Assembly (NCBI RefSeq): GCF_022647665.1
Contig: NZ_CP071872.1
Coordinates: forward strand, 3,782,001-3,846,000
DNA from: Streptomyces formicae
GTDB lineage: Bacteria; Actinomycetota; Actinomycetes; Streptomycetales; Streptomycetaceae
Length of the DNA stretch: 64,000 nucleotides
Direction: 5' to 3'
Below are positions 25,266-34,968 of this stretch, in pieces. The notes under the pieces were generated by a model. It made no database searches and was not told the origin of the DNA. It saw only the letters and a list, made by a program, of their open reading frames with translations. The number at the start of each line of letters is the position of its first letter. The stretch's first letter is position 1. The position numbers and the translations under genes were made by a program.

Positions 25266-27455
25266 TCAGCGCAGGTCGAACCGGTCGAGGTTCATCACCT
25301 TGTCCCACGCGGTCACGAAGTCACGGACGAACTTCTCTCCCGCGTCCCCGGATGCGTAGACCTCCGAGACGGCTCGGAGCTGGGAGTGCGAACCGAAGAC
25401 GAGGTCGACGGCGGTGGCCGTCCACTTGACCTCGCCCGTGGCGCGATCCCGACCTTCGAACACGTTCGCGTCCGAAGCCGACGCCGTCCACTCCGTGCCC
25501 ATGTCGAGCAGGTTGACGAAGAAGTCGGTGGTCAGTGCCTCCGGCCGGTGAGTGAAGACGCCGTGCGGGGATCGCCCGAAGCCGGTGTTCAAGGCGCGCA
25601 TGCCGCCGATCAGAACCGTCATCTCGGGAGCGGTCAGCGTCAGCAGGTTGGCGCGGTCCAGGAGGAGAGTCTCCGGCGACAACTTCTCTCCCGCCCGGAG
25701 GTAGTTGCGGAACCCATCCGCTTTGGGTTCGAGCACGGCGAACGCCTCCGCGTCCGTCTGCTCCTGCGAGGCGTCCGTGCGCCCCGGTGCGAACGGTACG
25801 GCGATGTCGTGCCCGGCGTTCTTCGCGGCCTGCTCGACGGCCGCGCACCCGCCCAGGACGATCAGGTCGGCGAGCGAAACCTTCGCTCCGCCGGCCTGTG
25901 AGCCGTTGAAGTCCTGCCGGATCTGCCCAAGGGTCTGCAGCACCTCGGCGACCTCGGGCAGGTCGTTGACCTCCCAGTCCCTTTGCGGTGCGAGCCGAAT
26001 CCGCGCCCCGTTGGCCCCGCCCCGCTTGTCGGTGCCGCGGAAGCTCGCGGCCGACGCCCAGGCGGTGGTGACCAGCTGGGAGACGGACAGTCCGGAGCCG
26101 AGGATCCTGTCCTTGAGGGCGGCGATGTCCTCGTCCGCGACGAGTTCGTGATCGACCTTGGGGACGGGGTCCTGCCACAGCTGCGGCTCGGGAATCCACG
26201 GGCCGAGATAGCGCGAGAGGGGCCCCATGTCGCGGTGCAGCAGCTTGTACCACGCCTTGGCGAACGCCGGCGCCAGCCTCTCCGGGTTCTCGTGGAAGCT
26301 CTTCGCGATCGGCCCGTAGATCGGGTCCACCTTCAGCGACAGGTCCGTCGTCAGCATCATGGGAGCGTGCCGCTTCGACGGATCGTGAGCATCAGGCACA
26401 CTGCCCTTGGCCGACGGATCCGTGGGAGTCCACTGCTTCGCACCGGCGGGGCTCGTCGTCAGCTCCCACTCGTACCCGAACAGGTTGTCCAGGTACCCGT
26501 TGTCCCACTTCGTCGGCGCGGAGGTCCATGCGCCCTCGAGCCCACTGGTGAGCGCGTCCGCGCCTTTTCCGCTGCCGTACGTGTTCCTCCAGCCGAGGCC
26601 CTGCTGCTCGATGGGGCCGGCCTCGGGTTCCGGGCCGATGTACTCGGGGCCGACCGCACCGTGACACTTGCCGAACGTGTGGCCGCCGACGATGAGCGCA
26701 ACCGTCTCCTCGTCATTCATCGCCATACGCCCGAACGTCTCGCGAATGTCTCTGGCGGCGGCCACGGGATCCGGATTGCCGTTGGGCCCCTCCGGATTGA
26801 CATAGATGAGGCCCATCTGCACGGCACCGAAAGGACCCGTGAGTTCCCTGTCACCGGTGTAGCGCTCATCTCCCAGCCATGTGTCCTCGGGCCCCCAGAA
26901 GATTTCCTCGGGTTCCCAGATGTCCTCTCGCCCGAAGCCGAACCCGAAGGTCTTGAACCCCATCGATTCCATGGCGCAGTTGCCGGCGAAGACCAGAAGG
27001 TCGGCCCAGGAGATTTTCCGGCCGAACTTCTGCTTGACCGGCCAGAGCAAGCGGCGCGCCTTGTCGAGGCTCGCGTTGTCCGGCCAGCTGTTGAGGGGTG
27101 CGAAGCGCTGAGCGCCGGAGCCGCCACCGCCCCGGCCATCGGCGGTTCGGTACGTCCCCGCGGCATGCCAGCTCATCCGGATGAAGAGCGGGCCGTAGTG
27201 GCCGTAGTCGGCGGGCCACCAGTCCTGCGACGTCGTCATCACCTCGAAGACGTCATGCTTGAGCGCGTCGAGGTCGAGGGTGGCGAATTCTTCTGCGTAG
27301 CTGAAATCGTCGTCCAGCGGATTGGACCGCGGTGAGTGCTGGTGGAGGACTTGGAGATCCAGCTGATTCGGCCACCAGTCCCGATTCGTCCTGGGGCCGG
27401 TCCGCGTGGGTGACGGGGAGGGGATTGCTGGATTCTCGCTTTCGCTGCCGGACAC
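25266..27455 (-). CDS. katG: Catalase-peroxidase KatG
   Basis: A 729-residue bifunctional haem enzyme that removes hydrogen peroxide. Distal residues Arg93, Trp96 and His97 are in RMSWHAAGTYR, and the covalent Met-Tyr-Trp adduct is completed by Tyr218 (MGLIYVNPEGPNG) and Met244 (FGRMAMNDEE). The proximal haem ligand is His259 in VGGHTFGKCHG. The duplicated C-terminal domain (DRANLLTLTAPEMTVLIGG, FEGRDRATGEVKWTATAVDL) is complete. The GTG start was chosen for AAGAAGGAC 6 bases upstream and the usual length. No furA-like regulator lies immediately upstream, unlike many actinobacterial katG loci. The enzyme should be cytoplasmic. Confidence 0.97.
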   Translation of the reverse strand: MSGSESENPAIPSPSPTRTGPRTNRDWWPNQLDLQVLHQHSPRSNPLDDDFSYAEEFATLDLDALKHDVFEVMTTSQDWWPADYGHYGPLFIRMSWHAAGTYRTADGRGGGGSGAQRFAPLNSWPDNASLDKARRLLWPVKQKFGRKISWADLLVFAGNCAMESMGFKTFGFGFGREDIWEPEEIFWGPEDTWLGDERYTGDRELTGPFGAVQMGLIYVNPEGPNGNPDPVAAARDIRETFGRMAMNDEETVALIVGGHTFGKCHGAVGPEYIGPEPEAGPIEQQGLGWRNTYGSGKGADALTSGLEGAWTSAPTKWDNGYLDNLFGYEWELTTSPAGAKQWTPTDPSAKGSVPDAHDPSKRHAPMMLTTDLSLKVDPIYGPIAKSFHENPERLAPAFAKAWYKLLHRDMGPLSRYLGPWIPEPQLWQDPVPKVDHELVADEDIAALKDRILGSGLSVSQLVTTAWASAASFRGTDKRGGANGARIRLAPQRDWEVNDLPEVAEVLQTLGQIRQDFNGSQAGGAKVSLADLIVLGGCAAVEQAAKNAGHDIAVPFAPGRTDASQEQTDAEAFAVLEPKADGFRNYLRAGEKLSPETLLLDRANLLTLTAPEMTVLIGGMRALNTGFGRSPHGVFTHRPEALTTDFFVNLLDMGTEWTASASDANVFEGRDRATGEVKWTATAVDLVFGSHSQLRAVSEVYASGDAGEKFVRDFVTAWDKVMNLDRFDLR

Positions 27456-27759
27456 GTCCGTCCTTCTTTCTGTCACGGTGTTGCTGCGGATTCGGCGTCC
27501 GTATGGTCGCGCACCGCGGACCGCACAGCTACGAGAACACGCAGGGCACCCCCGGCAACAAGAACTCGAAAGCGACATGACGAGCGGAAGGGGAAAGTCG
27601 TATGACGGCCTGGCACGTGAAAGAGCGATGCCCTCGCCACAACGTGTGTGAAGGCGGCGCTGTCGGCATCACCGCCTTTTGTGGTCGGAGGCCAGGTTCA
27701 GAAGGTCGCCTCATTCGCTCTCCTGCGGCGCCGGTCCGTTCCAGCGCCCCCTTCCGAGC
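27456..27759. other. Intergenic region upstream of katG, with a hairpin
   Basis: About 300 bases between the frameshifted muiA-like gene and katG. AAGGCGG at 27651-27657 and CCGCCTT at 27672-27678 form a 7-bp stem with a 14-base loop, followed by TTTTG on the plus strand; it may terminate transcription near this point. The katG promoter should lie between this hairpin and 27456, but no Fur-like box was recognised. Confidence 0.45.
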
Positions 27760-29330
27760 TCAGAGACCGGAGACCTTCGCGCTTGCCGACAGCTCGTAGA
27801 CCAGGGTGACCGTGCGGCGGCTGCCGGGCGGGAGGGTGACGCCCCAGCTGGCGATGCCTTCGGCATCGACCGCGTCGGGCGCCGGCGAGCAGGCTTCCTG
27901 GCGCAGGCGTACCTGCACCGCCGAGACCTCGGAGACCGGCAGGCGTTCCCTAAGGACGACCAGCCGTTCGTCGTGCTCACCGGGAGCGGAGAACCGGGAC
28001 AGGTACAGCCGGACCGTGCGGGTGACCACGGTCCGCTGGGTGATTCCGGCGGTGTCGCGGGTCTCCTCGGCCTCCCTGACCACCCGGTGGTCGTCCGCGC
28101 TGCCGAAGGCCAGCTCGGCGGGGGCGCCGGGGGCGGTGAAGTCCAGGGTTCCGCGGCCGGTGAAGCCGCTGTCGCGGACCAGATCCACGGGCCCGGCGAG
28201 CAGCGCGTGGCCGGACCGGTTGTCGAACCGCACCACCTGGGTGACCAGCGGGGACAGTTCGGGTGAGCAGGCGTACTCGCTGCTCGCGGCCGTGGTGAAG
28301 ACGGATACGGGCACCCGGTGTGCGCGGCCGTCGCCGGCCACGGAGACCGACGCCGGGGACTTCAGCACCCGTACCTCTCCGCCGTCGTCCACGCCCGGCA
28401 GGCCGAGCGCCGGGGACGGGCCGAGGTCCCCGATGGCCTCCTCGCGCAGCTCGACGTCGACCGTGCGGCGCTCCGCGGCGGAGCGGTCCTCGAGCGTCAG
28501 CCGGTCCTCGCCCAGCCGCGGGGATCGGTGGCCAGCGCCGACCGTGCCGTCGACAATGTCAGCCGTACGTCCGACCAGTCCTCGCCGGTGCGCTGCCAGA
28601 CCATCGCGTCGGTCTCCAGCGTCAGGGAGTCCCCGTCGAGTACGGCCCGGTAGGCGGGCCGCCAGAGCGCACACGGTGTGAGGTGGCTCAGCCGCAGCCG
28701 GGCCGGCCCGGCCGCCGCGGCCTCCACGGTCAGCTCGATGTGGCCGACCAGCTCCGCGGGCTCGTTCTCGGTGAGGTTCAGCGTCTGCCGGCCCTCGGCG
28801 AGCTCGCCTGCGACGGCGGCCAGCCGGCTCTCCACGGTGCGGAGTTCCTCGCCGTACGCGTCACGTTCGGTGTCCACCCGGTCCAGTTCGCGGGCCCAGC
28901 GCTCCGGCTCGGCCTCGCCGAACCCGGCGCCCTCGCCGATCTCCCGCAGCAGATCGGCGGCGAGCCGGCCGAGCAGGTCGAGGCGGGCCTGGAGTCGGTC
29001 GCGGCGCTGGCCGAGGGCAAGCCGCTCCTCTTCGAGGCCGTGCACGCGGTGGCGAAGTGCCGAGTCCTCGTCGCCGGGCGGCAGCGGGCCTCGCGGCGTC
29101 CAGCTGCGGACGATCCGCACGTCCAGCACGGTCACCGGACGATCCGGTTGATCGGCCGTCAGCTCGGCGTGCAGCGTGCGGTCGACGGCCAGCGCACTGA
29201 GCGGTCCCAGGCGCAGCCGCTGGAGCCCTGCCTCCAGTTCGAGCACGGTGGCACGCTCGACATGGGCGCGGTCCTCCAGGCAGGTGACGGCGGTGACGGG
29301 GAGGGGGATCGGCTCCAGGGTGGTGGACAT
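27760..29330 (-). pseudogene. MuiA-like DUF4139 protein, second tandem copy, frameshifted
   Basis: The N-terminal frame has the DUF4140 part (VTAVTCLEDRAHVERATVLE), a coiled coil (RVHGLEEERLALGQRRDRLQ) and the start of DUF4139 (LWRPAYRAVLDGDSLTLETD, QRTGEDWSDVRLTLSTA). It breaks at the GGGG run 28520-28523, and the rest (RLGEDRLTLEDRS, then VFTTAASSEYACSPELSPLV and the C-terminal VLRERLPVSEVSAVQVRL) continues in the next frame. One added base restores a 523-residue protein. MuiA/DUF4139 proteins are of unknown molecular function; the name comes from a mucoidy-inhibition phenotype. The gene follows its paralogue with only 8 bases between them, so they share a transcript. Confidence 0.8.
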
Positions 29331-29338
29331 GGCGTACG

Positions 29339-31435
29339 TCAGCTCCTCCGGTTGCCGCCGGTCAGGGCCTTGCCGGCAGGTATGCGGATCTCATAGCCGC
29401 CGTCGAGGGCGGCGGTGCCGCCGGCGGGCAGGTCAACCCGCCAGAGGCGGGTGCCCGGGGCGTGGTGCTCGGGCCCTTCACCGTCCACGGGTGCCTTCCA
29501 GTCGGCCCGTTCCTCGATCCGGACGTCCGGTTCCGAGGTGACCGGGACACGCTCGCGGACCTCCACGGTGACGGGCCTCCCGAACCGGTTGGCCAGCTCC
29601 ACGTGGACGCGGTGGTCGAGCACGGTGGTGTGGTTGCGCAGCCCCGAGGCCGACTCGTGCAGCTCGGTACGGCGGGTGACCCGGACGGCCTCGGCCGGAC
29701 CGAGGCCCACCCGGCGGACCCCGCCGGGGGCGAGGGTGGGCAGCGCGGCGGTCAGCACGAAGTCGTCGTCGACGGTGACCTCCACCGGACCGGCCAGCAG
29801 AGCCCGGTCGGTGGAGTTGGAGAGCACCAGCGTCGCGTACACGGTCTCCTCCACGGACGGCACGCAGAGGAACTCGGTGCGCAGACCGACCGGGATCTCG
29901 GCGACGGTGACGGTGTGCCAGGTGCCGTCCGACGGGATGTCGGCGCGGGCGGCGGCGTCGAAGCGATGATCGAAGGAGCCCGCCGACTCGCGGGGCCGGA
30001 CGGCGTGCCCGGGCAGAGGCAGCGCGGCAACCGCCTCTGCGCGGCGGCGGTGTTCGGCGGCCACCAGGTCGTCGGCGGAGGCGGGGAACAGCCGGCCCCG
30101 GCGACTGCGTTGCTCGTCGGGGCCGCTCAGGACGAGGGCGGCGTAGTCGAGTTCGGTGCCGCTCGGCCGCGGCGGGCCGGACACCGGTTCCGGTGGTGGA
30201 GGCGGCGCGGGACTGCCGGGAGCGACAGGTGCCATGGGGGCGGCGGCCGCGAAGGACGCGCCGCGCGGACGCGACCCGCCGCCCGGACGCGACCGGGCGG
30301 GCGGCGCGAGGTCGGGCGCCCCGCCGCCGACGACATCCCGGGTGGGGACGGCGGCCGCAGAGCCGGGGGCGGGGAGCCCCGGAGGCGATGCGCCGTAGCC
30401 CTGGGGGGCCGGAAGCGGTGGCGGCGGCGGGACGGCAACGGGCGCGGCCCCGATCCCGGCAGCCACGGCCGCGGACCCGGCCCCGGCGATGGCCGGGCGC
30501 GGGCCCGCCGCGTCGTACCCGGCGAACAGGTCGGTGAGCCCCGCCGGGGGCTCGCGCCAGCCGGAAGGCTCCGGGGTGGGCTGACGGCGTCCGATCCGGA
30601 TCGAGCGGAGCCTCGGCAGGTCGGTGCGGCGCCGCAGGTCGGCGGTGGACAGGCCGACGCGTACGCCCGTCCAGTCCTCGCCGGTGCGCTGGGCGACCGA
30701 GGCGCGCAGCACCAGACGGCCGCTTCCGTCGCCCTGACGGTGGGTGAGGCGGTAGGCGGGTACCCAGACGGCGCCAGGCACCCCGTACTCCAGTTCCACC
30801 TCCACCTCCAGCTGCGCGTCCCGGACGCCGCTGAGGGTCAAGACCGCGGAGACGGTCGTCGCCACGTGTGCTGACGGTGCGTCGGTGGAAGCACGTTCCA
30901 GCTTGTCCGCGGCGACTTCCAGCTCGTGCTCCACCCGGCGCAGCTCCTCCTCCAGCTCGGCGAGCCGGGCATGAAGGACCGTCAGCCGGTCGTCGACGAA
31001 GTCGGCGAGCTTCAGCCACGCTTCGGCCGGGGTGCGGCGGTGCGGGTCCTCGCGCTTACGGGCCGGCGGGACCGGGCGCAACGCCCCGACCTCTTCGATC
31101 AGGCCCAGCTGCCGGTTCCGGCGCCCCTCCGCTGCCGCGCACTCGCCACGCAACCGATCTACCTCGCGCCGCAGTCCGCCGGGTACGCCGGAGATGCCGG
31201 GGGCTGCCGGCTCGGCCTCGACCTCCACCCGGGCCTCGACAACCCGCACACCGGAGGCGCCGAGGACACGCGCACGCAGGGAACCCGTATCGAGCGAGCG
31301 GGGCAGTCCCGTCACCCGCACCAGGCCGTCCGGCGGCACACTGCCCCGGGCCAGCCGACGGCAGACCGCGCCCTGCGCGTACACCACCACCGAATCGAGG
31401 GCCGACTCCCACCTGTGCGCCGTCTCAGCCGTCAT
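29339..31435 (-). CDS. MuiA-like DUF4139 protein, first tandem copy
   Basis: A protein of about 698 residues. The N-terminal domain has VVYAQGAVCRRLARGSVP and VRVTGLPRSLDTGSLRARVL. A long coiled coil follows (LHARLAELEEELRRVEHELE), then the DUF4139 beta domain (VEVELEYGVPGAVWVPAYRLTH, RTGEDWTGVRVGLSTADLRRR). Between the halves of DUF4139 lies a long Pro/Ala/Gly-rich insert of about 180 residues, missing from the second copy. The end has ETVYATLVLSNSTDRALLAGPV and EVRERVPVTSEPDVRIEE. An alternative ATG lies 24 bases upstream. No signal peptide is evident. Tandem, diverged copies suggest they form a hetero-complex, an inference from gene order. Confidence 0.82.
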   Translation of the reverse strand: MTAETAHRWESALDSVVVYAQGAVCRRLARGSVPPDGLVRVTGLPRSLDTGSLRARVLGASGVRVVEARVEVEAEPAAPGISGVPGGLRREVDRLRGECAAAEGRRNRQLGLIEEVGALRPVPPARKREDPHRRTPAEAWLKLADFVDDRLTVLHARLAELEEELRRVEHELEVAADKLERASTDAPSAHVATTVSAVLTLSGVRDAQLEVEVELEYGVPGAVWVPAYRLTHRQGDGSGRLVLRASVAQRTGEDWTGVRVGLSTADLRRRTDLPRLRSIRIGRRQPTPEPSGWREPPAGLTDLFAGYDAAGPRPAIAGAGSAAVAAGIGAAPVAVPPPPPLPAPQGYGASPPGLPAPGSAAAVPTRDVVGGGAPDLAPPARSRPGGGSRPRGASFAAAAPMAPVAPGSPAPPPPPEPVSGPPRPSGTELDYAALVLSGPDEQRSRRGRLFPASADDLVAAEHRRRAEAVAALPLPGHAVRPRESAGSFDHRFDAAARADIPSDGTWHTVTVAEIPVGLRTEFLCVPSVEETVYATLVLSNSTDRALLAGPVEVTVDDDFVLTAALPTLAPGGVRRVGLGPAEAVRVTRRTELHESASGLRNHTTVLDHRVHVELANRFGRPVTVEVRERVPVTSEPDVRIEERADWKAPVDGEGPEHHAPGTRLWRVDLPAGGTAALDGGYEIRIPAGKALTGGNRRS

Positions 31436-31638
31436 CCGCTCCGCCCCCACCGCGTCCATGCCGAGCGAAGCCTACGCGAGCGGTCCACGCATCCGCCCAG
31501 AGGCCGATGCCGATGCAACGCGGCACCACCCGCTCCCGTCCGGCCTCGCCCGCGGGTGATGCGCGCCGCAGCCCCTCGCTCACGCCAGCAACGGGCGTGG
31601 ACGCCACGGAAACGGTGAAGAGGGACGCATGAACAAAA

Positions 31639-31941
31639 ATGAAGCTGAAGAGGCAGGGCAAGGTGCCGCTCGTCTACAAGCCGGTCGGCTTCGCCCTGAG
31701 CTGGGGCGGTGGCGCGCTCGTGGGAATCGCGTTCCAGAAGGCGTGGAAGGTGCTGCGGCACGAGGACAACGCGCCCGACGCGCTGGACCGTGACCGCGGC
31801 TGGACCGAGATCCTGCTGGCAGCCGCTGTGCAGGGCGCCCTGTTCGCCGTCGTCCGCAGCGTGGTGGACCGGTCCGGGGCCGAGGTTGTCCATCGTGCGA
31901 CGGGTGTGTGGCCCAGCGGCGACAGAACCGGCAGGGACTGA
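31639..31941 (+). CDS. DUF4235 small membrane protein
   Basis: A 100-residue protein with two hydrophobic helices: VYKPVGFALSWGGGALVGIAF and TEILLAAAVQGALFAVVRSVV. The pattern LVYKPVGF...WGGGALVG...AFQKAWKVL is the signature of the DUF4235 family, common in actinobacteria and often near stress or cell-envelope genes. Function is unknown. It is divergent from the muiA pair. Confidence 0.85.
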   Translation: MKLKRQGKVPLVYKPVGFALSWGGGALVGIAFQKAWKVLRHEDNAPDALDRDRGWTEILLAAAVQGALFAVVRSVVDRSGAEVVHRATGVWPSGDRTGRD

Positions 31942-32149
31942 GCCGCGCCGGACTCCGACGTGCCGTGCACGCACCTGCGGGCTGTCATGGGCGAGGGCGC
32001 CGGTTACGAAGACGCGTCACAGCCGCATGGGGTGGTCAGGGGCGGCGCTCGCACAGGCTGTCTCTCACTGCGGCGGCCGCTCCGGTGGACTGGCTCCCTT
32101 CGTCGGTCCGGGAGTCGCTTCGCCCCTGCCGGCGAGGAGCAGCCGCGTC

Positions 32150-32971
32150 TCAGTGTCCGGGTTCTGCCAGGAGCAGGGTGTTGAGGGAGGCGTAGTCGAA
32201 TCCGCCCTGCAGCGTGTCCGTCGTGCCCTGGGACAGCAGTTCGCGGGCGGCTCGTCGGACCAGTCCGTACGCTGCCTCGGCGATGGAGGATCCCGCGCTG
32301 ATGCGGGCGACTCCCGCTCCGGCGAGCTCGCCCGCGGGCAGCGCACCGGGGCCGGCCAGGACGTTCACCGGCAGGGGCACGGAGTCCACGAGTGTCCTGA
32401 CCGTCTGAGCGTCCAGCGTGCCGAGAACGAAGATGCCGTCCGCACCGGCCTGCGCGTAGGCGCGGCCGCGGGCCAGCGTCTCGTCCAGCCACGCCGTGCG
32501 ATCACCGGGCGGCAGTCGGTGTGTGTCGATGCGGGCGTTGATGAACAGCGGGATGTCTGCCTCGTCAGCGGCTTTGCGGGCGGCTGCGATCCGTTCGGCC
32601 TGCTCGGCGACGGGACGCAGGGTGTCCTCCAGGTTGATGCCGACGGCGCCGGCCGCAAGCACGCCTCGCACGGTCTCGGCCACGCCGGCGGGCTCGGTCG
32701 CGTAGCCGCGTTCGATGTCGGCGGTGACCGGTGCATCGACAGCGGCCGTGATCCGGGCGATCGCGTCCAGTGCCTGGTCGCGGCTGAGATGGTCGCCGTC
32801 GCCGTACCCGAGTGACCAGGCGACCCCGGCGCTGGTGGTCGCGATCGCGCGAGCACCAGCCTCCACCACCACCCGGGCGGATGCCGCGTCCCACGCATTG
32901 GGAAGGATCAGCGGACTGCCCGGCACATGCAGGGAGCGGAACATCTGTGCTTTATCAAGAAGTGTCGCCAT
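32150..32971 (-). CDS. Isocitrate lyase/PEP mutase-family enzyme
   Basis: A 273-residue TIM-barrel protein. LILPNAWDAASARVVVEAGARAIATTSAGVAWSLGYGDGDH covers the first two strands and the substrate loop, PVTADIERGYAT contains the metal-binding Asp/Glu, and VGINLEDTL and PLFINARIDTH supply the next two active-site strands. The KKCGH-type catalytic loop of true isocitrate lyases is missing, so it belongs to the PEP mutase-like group, which includes phosphonomutases, 2-methylisocitrate lyases and oxaloacetate hydrolases. No phosphonate genes are nearby. The reaction cannot be fixed from sequence alone. Confidence 0.82.
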   Translation of the reverse strand: MATLLDKAQMFRSLHVPGSPLILPNAWDAASARVVVEAGARAIATTSAGVAWSLGYGDGDHLSRDQALDAIARITAAVDAPVTADIERGYATEPAGVAETVRGVLAAGAVGINLEDTLRPVAEQAERIAAARKAADEADIPLFINARIDTHRLPPGDRTAWLDETLARGRAYAQAGADGIFVLGTLDAQTVRTLVDSVPLPVNVLAGPGALPAGELAGAGVARISAGSSIAEAAYGLVRRAARELLSQGTTDTLQGGFDYASLNTLLLAEPGH

Positions 32972-33157
32972 GAGCGGTATTGCACCACGGGTACCCGAGT
33001 AGACCCGTCGCAGGAGTGCGTACGTGCTGCTGCCCCGCTCCGGCTGCGTCCGGACCCAGGCACGGACCCGCAGACGGCAGGCGGGCCCGGCTGCCTGGAC
33101 CAGCCTGGATCCTGCACGCGGGCTCGGGTCTGGTGCAGGTTTGGGTGACAGGTTCGG

Positions 33158-34042
33158 TCACGCAGCCTGGAGGGCCGGTGTGGTCATGACGGTCTCGAAT
33201 TCGACGGGGGTCAGCCGGCCGAGCGAGGCTTGTCTGCGGCGTCGGTGATAGGTCCTCTCGATCCAGGTCACGATCGCGATCCGCAGTTCCTCGCGAGTGG
33301 CCCACGATCGGCGGTCGAGGACGTTCTTCTGCAGCAGGCTGAAGAAGGACTCCATGGCCGCGTTGTCGCCTGCCGCCCCGACCCTCCCTATCGAGCCGAC
33401 GATCCGGTGCCGATCGAGCGCCCGGACGAACTTCCGTGACCGGAACTGCGATCCGCGATCGCTGTGCAGAATGCATCCGTCGACGTGCCCACGCCGGGCA
33501 ACAGCGTTGTTCAGGGCTGCGACGGCCAGGCGGGACTTCATCCGCGTGTCGATCGAGTAGCCGACGATCCTCTTACTGAAGACGTCCTTGATCGCGCAGA
33601 GATACAACGTGCCTTCGCTGGTGGCGTGTTCGGTGATGTCGGTGAGCCACAGCCGGTTCGGGCCCATCGCGGTGAAGTCACGGCGGACGAGGTCGTCGTG
33701 CACCGGCGGGCCGGCCTTCTTGATTCTGCCGCGCTTCTTGCCGAACACGCTCCACCAGTTGTTGTCCCGGCAGATCCGCCACGCGGTCCGGTCGGCCATG
33801 CCGGATCCCGCGCTGCGGGCTTCGTCGGCCAGGAATCGGTAGCCGAACTCCGGATCCTCGCGGTGAGCGTCGAACAACGCGTTCGCGCGCGTGGCCTGTT
33901 CGAACTCGGCATCGGTCACCGGCCGTTCCAGCCAGCGGTAGTAGGGCTGGCGGGCAAGCTTCAGGACCCTGCACGTGACCGTGACGGGAATCCCGCCCGT
34001 GGCCAGCTCTTTCACGAGCGGGTAGATCCTTTTCCCGGCAGA
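33158..34042 (-). CDS. IS3-family transposase OrfB (catalytic, expressed by frameshift)
   Basis: About 290 residues of the rve-type integrase core. YRWLERPVTDAEFEQATRAN starts the HTH_21-like part; the DDE residues are in WLTDITEHATSEG (first Asp), HSDRGSQFRS (second Asp) and NAAMESFFSLLQKNVLDRRS (Glu). The end RRRRQASLGRLTPVEFE is the family terminus. It has no good start of its own, and OrfA overlaps it. A GGGAAAAGG heptamer-like slip site at 34028-34036, minus strand, would allow a -1 shift to make the OrfAB transposase. Confidence 0.9.
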   Translation of the reverse strand, partial: SAGKRIYPLVKELATGGIPVTVTCRVLKLARQPYYRWLERPVTDAEFEQATRANALFDAHREDPEFGYRFLADEARSAGSGMADRTAWRICRDNNWWSVFGKKRGRIKKAGPPVHDDLVRRDFTAMGPNRLWLTDITEHATSEGTLYLCAIKDVFSKRIVGYSIDTRMKSRLAVAALNNAVARRGHVDGCILHSDRGSQFRSRKFVRALDRHRIVGSIGRVGAAGDNAAMESFFSLLQKNVLDRRSWATREELRIAIVTWIERTYHRRRRQASLGRLTPVEFETVMTTPALQAA

Positions 34043-34320
34043 TGCGCCTGCGACAGGTAAGCCGCGGCCCGGCGCAGAACCTCGTTCTCCTGCTCCAGCA
34101 ACTTGATCCGCCGACGTGCTTCCCGTAGTTCCGCGTTGTCCTCGCTGGTCGATCCGGGCTTTGTTCCGTCGTCGATGTCCGCACGACGCATCCATTTCCA
34201 CAGAGTCATCGCGCGCACTCCGAAGTCGGCGGCCACCTGCTCGACCGTTACGCCCGGGCCGCGGTTCCTCGCGACCCGTACGACGTCCTCGCGGAACTCT
34301 TCCGGATAAGGCTTGGGCAC
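34012..34320 (-). CDS. IS3-family OrfA (DNA-binding subunit)
   Basis: About 102 residues from a GTG. PKPYPEEFREDVVRVARN starts the HTH_Tnp_1 domain, VTVEQVAADFGVRAMTLWKWMR is the helix-turn-helix, and the C-terminal ELREARRRIKLLEQENEVLRR is a leucine zipper that serves oligomerisation. It starts with GTG, with GGAAGGG about 9 bases upstream, and ends by overlapping the slip site used to produce the OrfAB fusion. Confidence 0.88.
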   Translation of the reverse strand: MPKPYPEEFREDVVRVARNRGPGVTVEQVAADFGVRAMTLWKWMRRADIDDGTKPGSTSEDNAELREARRRIKLLEQENEVLRRAAAYLSQAHLPGKGSTRS

Positions 34321-34374
34321 AGCGACACCCTTCCCACCCGCCCCACAGGGCAAGCCAGTTCAGATGTCACCCGA

Positions 34375-34968
34375 TCGTGAACCAGACCCATCCCCATCAG
34401 CGCGAGTCGCCGAAGTCGTGCGGGCCAGTCACCTCGCGTGGCTCGCCACACCCGGGCAGGGTGGCGTGACACACAAGGACGGCAAGATGAGACGTCTGCT
34501 CCCGGCCTAAACTTCCCCGTGGCTGAGGCCGCGCCGGGCTGGATGGAGCATTACCGCGACTCATGGGATCTGATAGGTCAGTCTTGATGGGGGCAAGTCC
34601 GGAAAGAGGGGGCGAGTTCGCTGGTTCAACTGTCCCGGGGACCCGGCCGTTCCCCTGGCCGCGTACCCGGACCACCGGGCGCGCACCGCGCCGAACCATC
34701 ACGACCCCACAGGCTCGACGAGTTCAGCCTGAGTAACGGCAGGCCAACGTGGAGAAGGCGCGCCCGAAGACGCGCCTTCCTCACGCTCGATCGTCTACCT
34801 TGCTGCCCCGTACCAGGCTTTGCCCGGCGGCCCCCTGCGGCAACGCTTCGCGTCCCTTCGGTCACGAAACGGGGAACAAGCACCCGATGTCGGGACAGTT
34901 GGCGATCGATCCCTCCACACTGGCCGGCATCAAGAAGCTGACCGGCAGTGGGAAGGGGGGCCGTATCG
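34375..34968. other. Intergenic region with a terminator-like hairpin
   Basis: Nearly 600 bases between the IS3 element and a small membrane protein. No frame resembles a known gene. GAAGGCGCG at 34754-34762 and CGCGCCTTC at 34771-34779 form a 9-bp perfect stem with an 8-base loop, a likely bidirectional terminator. GGGAAGGGGGG at 34951-34961 is the ribosome-binding site of the next gene. Confidence 0.5.

Larger units (their letters stand above)
33141..34374 (-). mobile_element. IS3-family insertion sequence, about 1.2 kb
   Basis: GGGTGACA-type ends (TTGGGTGACA at 33141-33150 and TGTCACCCGA at 34365-34374) face each other as imperfect inverted repeats and bracket an orfA/orfB pair. The length is normal for IS3. 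The exact outer base and target duplication could not be fixed. Both reading frames look intact, so the element may be active. Confidence 0.8.

Noticed and set aside
29462..30874. A 470-codon plus-strand frame opposite the first MuiA-like gene
   Set aside because: Low-complexity Gly/Arg-rich sequence antisense to a recognised DUF4139 protein.
34313..34510. Short frame beyond the IS3 element
   Set aside because: It starts inside the transposon end, has no Shine-Dalgarno sequence and matches no family.
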